Positions 54,171 to 64,000 of a stretch of DNA of 64,000 nt are shown here, in pieces. A program made the translations under genes and the position numbers. The stretch is from Bemisia tabaci. Taxonomy: Eukaryota; Arthropoda; Insecta; Hemiptera; Aleyrodidae. The notes under the pieces are model-generated. The model saw only the letters and a program-made list of their open reading frames with translations, was not told where the DNA came from and searched no databases. The stretch's first letter is position 1. The number at the start of each line of letters is the position of its first letter. The DNA lies in assembly GCF_918797505.1 (NCBI RefSeq), contig NC_092794.1:67803345-67867344 (forward strand), in the 5' to 3' direction.

Positions 54171-56189
54171 ATTTGCCCGAGGCAAGCGGCAATCCGGGTA
54201 CGGTGTATGTTACGCACATACGTTATGCATATAAACTACGACTACGTAACACCAAACAGACTGAACGGCGCTGGTGAGCGCGTGCAGAAGCCGGCGGAGG
54301 CACCGAACAATGCCCTCGCGTTCCTCCACCGTGTGTGCCGGTGCACCGTTGAGTTTTTCCGAATTTCCACGGCTCTTCCGCTCCCGACGCTACCGAGAAC
54401 TCGGAAAAAACCGAGAGAAAACACCGGACGGTGACCTCACAGTAACTCGCCGGGCAGTCCCGGAAAAGGTGGAAATTGGATTACAGGGCTCCTGCAAAAA
54501 ACACCTATCTCCAATGGCGAACGCAGCGTGAAACCGCTGTTTCGGCTCGACGAGGTGGATCGTGACTGCGGACTGTCGGTGGGCGTCGAGAAAGCGCGAA
54601 AGGAGGGGAAAGACAATGATGAGTAAAAAAATTAATTAATTATTTGAATTCGATCTCGTCTAGGCGCGGAAAACAAACAATCGAGCGACGCCACGGCTAA
54701 TCACTTTCTCCGACTCGTCTCATCCAGGTAAGGCGGAAGGATGAAGGAGCGTGCGGGAAGTGGGGAGGGGGTTTGGTTGTGAATTGTTTGATAAGGGAGA
54801 GATTTCCTGGATCTTCTCTAAAGAATTATCTGAAAAACGATAGTAGTAAAAATGATGATAAAAAAGTAGATACTACAGATAAAAAGAAAGTAGTAGTAGT
54901 AAGATATAAGTTTATTTTAAAGCGGTGCTTTAGCATCTGAGGCCATTTACACCTCTGTGTGTTTACATGGAACAGTGAAAATACAAAAGGGTTGAGGAGG
55001 AAGGTTAGATTTTAAGTTTAGCGGAGCGCATAAATTCAAAAAGTTTTACAGGAAGAACTTATTAAGAAAACAGATGATACCACAAAAAATACTTTAGAAC
55101 AAGTATCTGATCTTTACAAAAAAATACGTTTAATTAAGAATTTTTAGCGACTTCTCGTGAGAAATTATTCCCCGCTCGGGTAGAATATTGATATTTAGGC
55201 TTTTGTGATTTTGCGAAAATAAGTTCTGTGCATTTCTTGACTTACTGATAAAATGCTAGAAAATTAGAACTTTTTAATTCAGGAACGAGAGGTTGAGATC
55301 GTATAACTAGTCGTTTCCTGGACGAAGGAACGTAACTCCACTCATAGGTTTGCAAAATTGACTAAAAAATTCGATTTTTTACAAGAATTCACGTTTGAAA
55401 TTCTTGTCTAAAATTATGCAAAATTGTTGTTACGTTCTTTCGCGGGGGGAAAAACGAAATATAACCAGTAGCTTCTTTTCCAAAGTGATACTAAAATGAC
55501 TTAGACCAATGTTCTCTGCAAATTGTATTTAAATTCTTTTGTCTTCTTTTTAAAGAACAAAAGACTCGAATGAGTCATAATCTGAAAAGAACACGTTTAT
55601 ATTCAGATGAGCGCTAGTTCGCATGCATTTTTGAGAAATTCAGGGCTTATACTAAAACGAACTTGTTCTTTTTTTAAAACAACTGATTCATATCGACTGA
55701 ATTGTAAAATCCTGCTGCTAAAAAAGGATTTACAAACGGTGAATTGGCCATAAAAATATGTTCACATTGGAATGATTGGAGCAATTTCATGCATTACGTA
55801 TCAAGCGTTTCGATCAAATTTTGCGAAAATTGACATAAGTACGCTAGCAAAATATGCACCCTCGAAGAAATTTCGAAGTAAAATTTTAGGCATAATTCAC
55901 TCAAAGAATCATTAACCTATTTCCGAACGAACCTAAAAAGAGAATAATTAAAATGCTGCTTTTGAGGCGCGATACTAAACAGGAGTTAATCACTGCTGAA
56001 GTAAGACACATCCTGGCAACTTCTCTGTCGAGACTGTGTGATTAGTAACTTAATACTTCGACGGCTGATCGTTACGCTTAATTGTGGCGGTAATTGCGGA
56101 TTCAGTTGCCTCGCCTGAAGGTTAACCTGGCATAGCATTCTCTGCGACTACATTGGTTCCCTGTAGCTAAGTCACGGCATGAGAAAATC
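54171..56189. other. No gene seen; GC-rich part at 54270-54730
   Basis: GC- and CpG-richer sequence at 54270-54730 (CGTGTGTGCCGGTGCACC, CGGCTCGACGAGGTGGATCG) could be a promoter or untranslated exon but has no supporting signal. AGTAGTAGTAAG simple sequence near 54890. The rest is A/T-rich and featureless to me. Confidence 0.4.
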
Positions 56190-56270
56190 GGGAAAACTTA
56201 GAGAAATGGCATGAGACTGACTGTACGGCAGGAAACGGGAAACTTAGAGAAATGGGCATGAGACTGACGC
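56190..56270 (+). repeat. Short tandem duplication
   Basis: CGGGAAAACTTAGAGAAATG-GCATGAGACTGAC occurs twice, at about 56190 and 56237 (second copy CGGGAAACTTAGAGAAATGG), period about 47 bp. Confidence 0.85.
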
Positions 56271-56965
56271 TACACCCTGAGAGCCGATGTGTTTTTTGAG
56301 GCGTTCTTTGCGCTGAATTACCGGAACATTTCGCAAAACACTTCTTAGCAACAGCGCTGATAGATCGCAAAATTTTGAGTTTTTCGACGATAAGGTCCAC
56401 CTGTAAAGGTTAATTATAGACGATAAGGTTTCCTAGTAAGCTCATACTTACTGGAAGCATGGGCCTCCTTTTGGCGTGTTGTGGACTAACCCATATCGAA
56501 TGGAGGGAAGTAGATGGTAAAGAAAACTTTTTAGGGGTTAGTAGGAAAAACTAGAATAATTCCTCTGGTTCGCTTTTAATATCTAACTTACACTTGTTTT
56601 CGTGACCTTCAGAACGAAATTTTAAAGGGGGAAAAAAACTGATTTTTTTCAAATGACATCTTAAGAATTATCTCCCAAAAGTGTCGAAAAAAACACGCAA
56701 AAAAAAGGTCCGAAAACTCGGAGAGCGAGATCTGATATTTTTTTCATGCTCGCTTTTTTTCATGAAGAGAAGATCGAAAAACAGTCTTTTTTGTAAGAAG
56801 TTTTTGAAACTACATTCTCAAATGTCAGAAGATAATTGGATGGGGAGGGTTGGACATCTTCCCCTCGCTCCCTTTTTCACTAACTTTCAAGTTTTCAGAC
56901 CATCGAAGCTGATTAGAAACTTGAGAATTTTTCCTAGGAATATTGTCTTTTTGTTAACGACTCTG
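56271..56965. other. No gene seen
   Basis: Purine-rich, A-rich sequence at 56600-56780 gives Lys/Arg-rich false frames. No repeat or exon recognised. Confidence 0.45.
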
Positions 56966-59425
56966 CACGGAGAAAAAAAGTTCGGGGATCTGCGCCGACC
57001 GGTTCGGTAGGCCCGACTTCGGCGTGAGGAACTGAATATTCGGGGGCGTATGCGGGCGTGTTCGGCATAACACACCGTGGTCCCAAATTGGCCTTTGTCT
57101 GCTGATCTGAGCATATTTCGTTCTCCGTCCCGAAGTTTTTCGTTTTGCCGACTGGGTATTCGTATCAAGCGACCGAAGATTTTAGCAGACAGGGAACGAC
57201 GCTAGCGCTCTCTGTCTCTGAACGCAGGAATTTGATGACTCCGCAAACCAGTGCGCGAAGCGCGACGTGCATCGTTCCGTTCGGAACAAAACTACGTAGT
57301 GCGTACGATCCGAAGATTGCGAGATGTGAGTTTACGAATTCCTCTTATCGTACACTTAAAACACACACGAAAGCATATTCTTATCCATTTCTAACTTTTG
57401 CAAGTAAAAGCCGTCCGCTTGAATGCCTTGATCCAGCTCGGCTGGACTTCAGAAAGTGCGTATCATTTGTTGTTTTCTCTCAATTGTAGAATTCAAAGTG
57501 ACAATTGTTTCTCAAGTGACTCATTAATCATACATTTAACTTCGAATATCGACTTAGAAATCAGCTCATAGCTTCTCTCAGTGCCGGAACTCAATTGTTT
57601 TTTCTCTTATCGACCTAACCTACAAAATCGTTTCGCTTATCCGCTTATAATCTAGGAAAGGAACTAAGATCAAATTGTAGAAGACAGGTTTGAAGTTTAA
57701 TTACTTTACGAGACTTAGTTATGCCAGAGGGAAAGTTCATTGCACATTTCAAAATGTTTATACTCAACTTTAAATTTCTGACCAGAGACGGTCATCTCTA
57801 CTCTCATCTCATGTACCTTACTTTTGTCCAAAAATGACTCGGTTTTCTCTGTATAGCTTAGTCCTAGTCACCCTCAAGTATGTGGAAAAGTTCACGAAGT
57901 TGAATTTGTGTTTCCAATTTGCTGAAAGGTTATCATTGACCGTGATTTATTTTATTTTAACTTATTCTTTCGTCTCCTGCGAAACATCAAAGCCTGCATC
58001 GTTCATTATTATAGTTTCCAGCTCTTTACTGTAATTAAATTGCGAAACTATAATTTGATCATTAGCAGAATATCCTTCGATGTACACTTTCAACCCATAG
58101 AACTCGTAGCGCAGACTACGGAGCTACAGTGATTGGCACGGATGAGAAGTCTGTAAGTAAATTTATGCACTAACTTAACATGGCCCCATTATCAGTTTCA
58201 GTGTTAATATTATGTCTAGATTTCATGGAAACGGTTACAGCTTCATGTTTGTCTCCCTGCATGCTTTGTTTTGAGTTTGGCTATTATTAAGGAGTCAAGA
58301 GTAGAGAATTGGAAGTCTGCGGGAGAATTGATCCATTTATTTCCAACATTATCAGTACCTATAGCCAAGTTTTACATTTGTAGAGAATGATGCGGTGTAG
58401 GAAAGCTTGAGTCCTTCTTTCCTCTGATTTCTTTCAATTGTAGATATGATTTTAAATTTATTATGTTTGTGTAAGGGAGTGTACATATTTTATTTATTGG
58501 TGATAACAAATGGTTCCTTATGCTGGGCACTTTCAATTTAATTATATACTTAGTAGACCTTTCGTACCTAATATTATCTATTTGCTATCTACCTAACTTA
58601 TGTTCTTGTTTGTACCTTGCTAAGTGCAGTGATTGTTATCATTTAAAAAAATGCCTTGAAATTGAGCATAAGATATTATCTGGTGTGAACTTTGGGAACT
58701 GATAACGGTATAATGTGCGTTTATAATTTGAGTATGTATTCTATCCTCGTTCCTTTCCTTGCTATCTGATCTGAGGTTTTTTTTTTAAATTTTCATCATT
58801 TTTTCATGTTCCATAGAGAGAGTAAAATGAAGTAAAATAATAGAATAAAATAAAATAACGAACAAATCCATGTAAATTAGATATATCCTGGTTGTCCACA
58901 GTTCAATGCGAAGATTAATGCAAGTTTTTCGCCTTTCCTCCCAAGCGTCCGGCATAGCTCAGTAGGTAGGGTCTTCGATTAGTGTTAGGTAGGTTCTAGG
59001 TTCGATCCCCGATGTAGGCAAAAATTTCTACCCATCAAATCGCTGTTCAGGTGCTGTAATACCCTTCTATTTTTTTTTTTTTTTTTTTTTTTAAATTTAT
59101 TTGTGGGGGGTTGGGTAAAAGGCCCCCTCCCCTGGCTAAGAGTAATAAGAGCCCCCCTGAATTTAATGCAACCTTGATAAGATCCACTAGGCTTCGATTC
59201 ATGCATCCAAGAATTTCGGTTAGGTGTACAGAAGCCTTCGGCACGATGAGCCGAAGTTCGGTTCCCCGGACCGAGAACTTTGTGCTGACAACCGAAAAAT
59301 TTCGGCTCGTTCTACCGAAGAACTGGAGTTCAGTGAACTGCTATAATTGGTGTTCCATATGAACCAATCGTAGCGGCACAGGCAACCGAAGTTCGGTAGC
59401 TGACGCCGAACTTTTTTTCTCCGTG
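56966..59425. mobile_element. Candidate 2.46-kb CAC-ended element
   Basis: Left end CACGGAGAAAAAAAGTTCGG and right end, in reverse complement, CACGGAGAAAAAAAGTTCGG, are identical over 20 bases. The flanking dinucleotides are TG on both sides. This fits one element with a 2-bp target duplication. The interior (about 2.4 kb) has no recognisable transposase and includes a tRNA-derived repeat at 58947-59092. Alternatively these are two solo ends; the matching TG argues against that but weakly. Confidence 0.55.
58947..59092 (+). mobile_element. tRNA-derived SINE-like repeat
   Basis: Starts GTCCGGCATAGCTCAGTAGG (A box TAGCTCAGTAGG) with B box GGTTCGATCCC at about 58999-59010. It continues with about 50 bases of unrelated body and ends in a T run at 59070-59092. 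The tRNA stems do not pair well, so this is a SINE head or tRNA pseudogene, not a working tRNA. Confidence 0.65.
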
Positions 59426-61041
59426 TGTAATTTGATTTCAAACGCATGTTAAAAATTGTTCCTCTGTATACCAGCGGATTCCTGGTCGAAAATGTAGAGA
59501 AATTTATTGTCTCCGTTTTAGCCGAATATTCTTCTGAAGGGACAGGAAATCACCTCCTAAGCTGATTGCGATTATGCACACTAATTCGCACACTGATCGC
59601 TGCAGCCAGATCTAAATAACGAGAGATGCGCAGAAAGAAAGGGCTATGCTTCAGATGTAGAGATATTGTCACTTCTGGTTCGTTGATAAATGTTGTTGCT
59701 GTCTCCGTCCCAGTCTCACTGTCGCGTTCCAACGTTTATGGAGGCGTCAGACTCTCTTGTTCGCGCCTGTGATCCCTGTTGGCGCTCATTGACCGATTGT
59801 TTTAACCATTTCCACCTTGCATTTTTATTGCCCACCGCCGGGAAGTCTCATTATTCACCAGAAAGGCGTCTTCACTAAACAACATTTTCCACTCAGCTCC
59901 GAAGGCGTGTTCCGAGTCACCAAATTGCATCTCGACCTGTTTCCATGCCCGATTTCACATCGCGTGTCTAGACGTATTTTAGAGGCAGCATATTTCAGAG
60001 ACAACGCATTTTAGAGGTACCACCCTGGGCTCCTAGCCACCTAGGAAATGTGGCCCGACAAGTTATAGGGCCGTGTTCAAAACCGATCCTTAGACAGTTC
60101 CGTTCCTTGAGAGGGCCAAAGTACGTTCCACATTGTAATTGAGGGAGGTTTAAGGAATTCATGAAAATATATCACAACATAAAAACACTATTTTTGGGAA
60201 CTTTTTTCGAATTTCCTAGGCGTTATTTATTGTTGTTTAAAAATGCAGAATATTTACACATTAAATTTTGGCTGTCAACTCCCTTATTCACACCACAAAA
60301 GATTTAAAATAATCAGGAAATGGTGAGGAAAAATATTAAATGGTTTTCCTTTGAAAAAAATAATTAAAAATAGATGAAATCTGCAACCTTGCAAATTAAA
60401 ACAGGTAATTTTCGACTTCGCCACCGATATATCAAATATTTTACCTCCAGGCGAGACGTCATCCGAATGCACGGTGAAGAAGCGTCCATCGGCGCGGCGC
60501 GACGCACAGTAAAACGATGCATTGTGACTTGTGAGAAATTGAACAAAAAATATTTGATTAAAACTTCCAATTTTGATGCTTAATCCGTCAAATATTAAAT
60601 TTGAACAAGTGCCTTTGTAAGAAAATTGAACGAAAAAGCCAATTTTATAATATTCAAATCTCTAAGTTTTGTATTCACAAAATTATAAGCTTTTAAAGCT
60701 TTCACTTCAGGTGCGGAACCTCTCTTATTGACTCGCCCCACTGCGCGACGGAAGGCTGCAAGGATTCGTGGCGAGTATTTTATAGGCCCCTTCCAGACCC
60801 CCAGCAAGGGGGGGGGGGGGAGAGGCTACGCAATGCAGTGTGCAGACTATCAAGGCCCGACCTTGGGCGGTTAAAATTAATTTATGGACACCCCATGTGT
60901 GTTTGATGGGGGACTTAACTTGCACTTTTCCTTTTTCTCCTCCGGTAGACAGAAGACAGTCTCGGGTTAATCTGACGGGTGAAAATGCTTTTGACTGCCT
61001 CCCAAGCCCAACCCGATCAGACTGCTTAGTACTCGACCCGT
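59426..61041. other. No gene seen
   Basis: Mixed composition, short frames only. A G run of 13 lies at 60808-60820. Confidence 0.45.
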
Positions 61042-61172
61042 GATTTACGATAAATCGATTGATCTTCCATTTAAATCTATGGGAAAGGATCGATTATCAA
61101 GGTGTTCCTTAGTGATCGATTCGTTACCATAGATTCAAATGGGAAGATATCGAAAGCTGGCGATTCGCATTA
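61042..61172 (+). mobile_element. Family B foldback element, copy 5
   Basis: Contains AAATCGATTGATCTTCCATT, TAAATCTATGG, GGATCGATTATCAAGGTGTT and the inverted CCATAGATTCAAATGG. Shorter and more diverged than copies 3 and 4. Confidence 0.7.
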
Positions 61173-61963
61173 AGCCGCAGAGCCCCAGACGAGGGAGGCT
61201 CATCGTCGTGGCTCGTGTAAGAGCCGAGGGCAGTTTCTCGAGGTTGCCGAATTGTGCATAAAAATGTATTACACTTCGTGGGGTTAGGAAGAAAAAGTAT
61301 TATTGGATATTCCGTGGCCTAGAGAAGAACTTCGGCACAGAAGATCGGGAAAGCAGTGGCTTAATGTTAGCTCAGAGGTAACATTTATCGATTAGCGACG
61401 CCGCTGCAAGCTCGCTCCTGTGTTTTGATTTCTTTCTTTTTCGTTATGAAAAATACACAACAATTTTTCTGGTAGACTTTCGGCGTTGTTTTCAACTATT
61501 TGAAGAATAAGTTGCAAACATTTCAAACACTGAGTTGGCTCGTTGCTTATATACTGGTTGCTCTTTCGTTGCTTTTGAAAAAAAAAAAAAAATTGTAAGT
61601 GGAAAATTCGAAAAATCGCAATTGAGGTAAGTGGTATTTTTATTGAGCTATCAAAAAATAGCGAAAAAAAATGAAGTTTCATAATTTCTAGGCGTATTAA
61701 GGCATCTAGAGTCAAAATAACCATACTTGAAAAAATTTGTGTTAGTCCGCCTGGAGTCCCCTAAATCTGTGTACAGCCATGCCTCAAAAACTATTTGTTC
61801 AATTTCATTCAAAATTTAGATGGAAGACTATATCTGTGGTATCCTTATGCACGTCATGTGATTTTGGGGTAGGCCAAATTTTTTTTTTTTTCGGGGGGGG
61901 GGAGGCTAGGGGGAAAACATGATTTTTATCAAATCCACACGAAGGGCTCATTTTTTTTTGATT
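61173..61963. other. No gene seen
   Basis: A/T-rich with an A run at about 61577-61591 and a T/G tract (CGGGGGGGGGGAGGCTAGGG) at 61892-61913 just before family D copy 8. Confidence 0.45.
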
Positions 61964-62191
61964 CACTGGAAAAAAAACACATTGGATCTAGAGTCTAGAC
62001 TCTTAAAAACATCAACAAGAAAAAATACTCTTGAGTCAGTCGGATTTTTACTTAAATCAAGAACCAAGCCTCTTAATTTAAGCGGATTTCCTGATGATTT
62101 AAGCTTAAATCTGATTGAATCAAGAGTCCTTTTTCTTGTCAATGTTTTCGAGAGTCTGGACTCTAGATCCAATGTGGTTTTTTTTCCAGTG
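61964..62191. mobile_element. Family D palindromic element, copy 8
   Basis: 228 bp, complete arms and termini. Flanked by TT on both sides, another non-TA dinucleotide duplication. Confidence 0.9.
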
Positions 62192-62769
62192 TTCTCAGAG
62201 TTGGGTATTTTCCGAAACTGTTGATTCGATTTTTTTGAGCGTGCAATTTGGCTCGCTGGTTTGTTTAACAGCATGTATAGAATTTCTTGAATTGTTTAGG
62301 GTCGCTTGATTGAACACGTGACATTCTTTCACTCGACTAGCCGCGCCGCGCCCGCGCTGCGGAGTTCTTTTAGATGCGCAGACGACGCGACGGCGATGGC
62401 TGATTGCAGCTGGGATATGCGTCGGAAAATCAGCGTTAAATGCGCCAAGGTCATTCTCGATGCCCGCCTGCAGGTGCGCCGGCACCCACTACGATTAATA
62501 ACCGAGAATGATAGTTGATAGCAAAAGAATTTATCATCTCCACTGCAGATTATTCGACAATTTTATCAGTGCTATTCTTAAAATCATCAATACAGGAGCC
62601 TTCAAAGGGGGTTCACAGTTTCACAGCGAAAGAGAATTTGCAGGTGTCTGAAAACTGATGAATTTCGTGTCTAAACGGAAACCACTGCGCGAACAGAACA
62701 TACAGATACCCTTGGTTTAAACATTGAACAGTTAGGTACTGGAGCAGATATAACAAAATTATCTACCTA
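62192..62769. other. No gene seen; GC-rich block at 62336-62480
   Basis: CpG-rich words (CCGCGCCGCGCCCGCGCTGC, GACGACGCGACGGCGATGG) form a GC-rich block with no recognisable frame. The rest is A/T-rich. Confidence 0.4.
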
Positions 62770-62998
62770 CACTGGAGAAAAAATTTGTATGAGATATTAT
62801 TTTGACTTATGATATTATTCCTTGTCGAAAAAAATTGATTTTTTGAGTTACAGAAACATTGCTTTTGACGTTTTCTTAACTAGAGAAAAACTGACCTTAA
62901 GTTGAATTTGCACGAATTTAACTTTAAAAAACTAAATTTTGTCGAAAAAACTTACGCTTCAAGGCAAAATAATAACCCAAGGAAATTTTTTTTCGGTA
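62770..62998. mobile_element. Candidate decayed CAC-ended element
   Basis: Left end CACTGGAGAAAAAATTTGTA and right end TTTTTTTTCGGTA resemble the termini of families D and G. Arms are weakly inverted (ATATTATTTTGAC/ CAAAATAATA) and the flanks do not match. Low-copy and decayed. Confidence 0.35.
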
Positions 62999-64000
62999 CA
63001 ATTTGCTAGAATGCATGTGTTTAAATGGAGATGACGTCACTAGGCCGTGTATTCCCTCACTTTAAAGTATATTCTTATCCTATTTCTTGATATCAGAAAG
63101 AATTATAAAAAATACTGCGAAATCAGCTCTTTAAGCACGTTTAGATGAAGCGATAAAAAATGGTATGCGAATCCTTCAATGCGTTGGTTAGATGGTATTT
63201 GCACAGATTATTAATACCAGGGCATAAAAAAGTTGTTCGCGAATATTTTAGAACAATAAGAGAAAAGACGTGCGCTCATTGTCGGTGATAGATACATCAC
63301 ACATGCGAATAGTCTAAATTAACCTAGATATATTGTGAGACTTGCAGCACAGATTTGATGGAGTAAAGAGGGGTAAAAGTATCGGTAATGAAAGAGGAAA
63401 GGTCATGGTAATGTGTCTCAAGAACTGCGTTAAGAAATCGCGGCGCTCGAGCCAAGTGAGATGAAATTGAAAAATGAGGAAGAATATCTTGACTATATTA
63501 GAGGAACTATTCGGAAGCCACACAAACAAGTGTGCGCTGACGTTGGAATTAATAGTGATGTAAAGCCAGCATTGGCGAGCCAGAACATATTTTCTCCGCT
63601 GAATCCAAAAACAGAATCTATGGATCGTGACCATAAGAGGAGACCGATCTTGACATTTATGAGTGTTGGTGACACTATCGATCGATAAAACACATCCATG
63701 AATAAAGGCTAAACGATCCCAAGCGTAGTGATGATAAGTCTTGGCTTGATTTCACGTCAAGAGGGACTGTATGAAAAAGAGAATAATGCTTCTTTTTTTC
63801 CAAGACTAATTAAAAGTACAGCTTGGAGAATCGAAATTATAGTACGTCGTGTTAACACGTTGTTTCGAAAAAAAAGAAGTTAATTTTTGGACGTTGTATT
63901 TTACGCTGTTGGGCATTCCTGTAAGAATCGTTCAGCTAACTTCAATTTTATCGATACCTATATCGATATAATTGAAAAATTACACGTCTGCTCGTATTTT
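62999..64000. other. No gene seen
   Basis: A/T-rich. Frames at 63314-63700 on both strands lack recognisable content. A small TTATCGATACC/ATATCGATATAA palindrome is at about 63948-63973, recalling family B/C words. Confidence 0.45.

Noticed and set aside
61919..62274. Recurrent peptides LDLESRLLKT / KSLDSRSNVFFF as a small gene family
   Set aside because: They are translations of the palindromic family D element on both strands; starts differ and frames run into the terminal A/T tracts.

Overview
The window is eukaryotic nuclear DNA, most likely from an arthropod and probably an insect. The evidence is one very large coding exon with a clear splice acceptor, long gene-poor flanks, poly(A/T) tracts, tRNA-derived SINE-like sequence and a dense population of short inverted-repeat (foldback) transposons. 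The style of these repeats made me think of a hemipteran such as a whitefly, but nothing here proves the species. I see no bacterial operons, rRNA, CRISPR array or autonomous transposase.

The only protein-coding gene I can support is on the minus strand at 13632-20150. It is a giant exon encoding about 2,160 residues of Ser/Lys/Glu-rich, largely disordered protein that ends in a hydrophobic tail anchor. It contains a degenerate array of a short basic-Ser-IEIPE-F motif and two sequences resembling PP1-docking motifs. The open frame extends upstream to 20216, but those residues read through the end of an intron (acceptor at 20151-20153). The 5' exons are therefore missing or lie unrecognised farther right. 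The 3' flank is about 12.7-13.6 kb.

Left flank (1-12.7 kb): family A, M, N, L, K and B foldback elements, including N nested in M. There are also two copies of a roughly 760-bp module (5530-6285, 6522-7285), each ending in a different class II tRNA-like sequence. The second copy is followed by a run of four hairpins that all have a GCGNAGC core (7320-7399).

Right flank (20.2-64 kb): a repeat-rich, gene-free stretch, either intergenic or a long 5' intron. It holds eight copies of palindromic family D, four of family E, and families F, G, H, I, J, O, P, R, S, T, V and others, with several clear nestings (D and F inside E at 20.2-21.1 kb; D inside T at 42.0 kb).

The main unifying observation is that families A, D, E, G and a 2.46-kb element at 56966-59425 all end in CAC-N-G followed by A-rich sequence. 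Most complete copies are flanked by a matching dinucleotide that differs from copy to copy (TA, CA, GA, TT, CG, AA, TG). This points to one CACTA/EnSpm-like transposition machinery driving several sequence-unrelated non-autonomous families.
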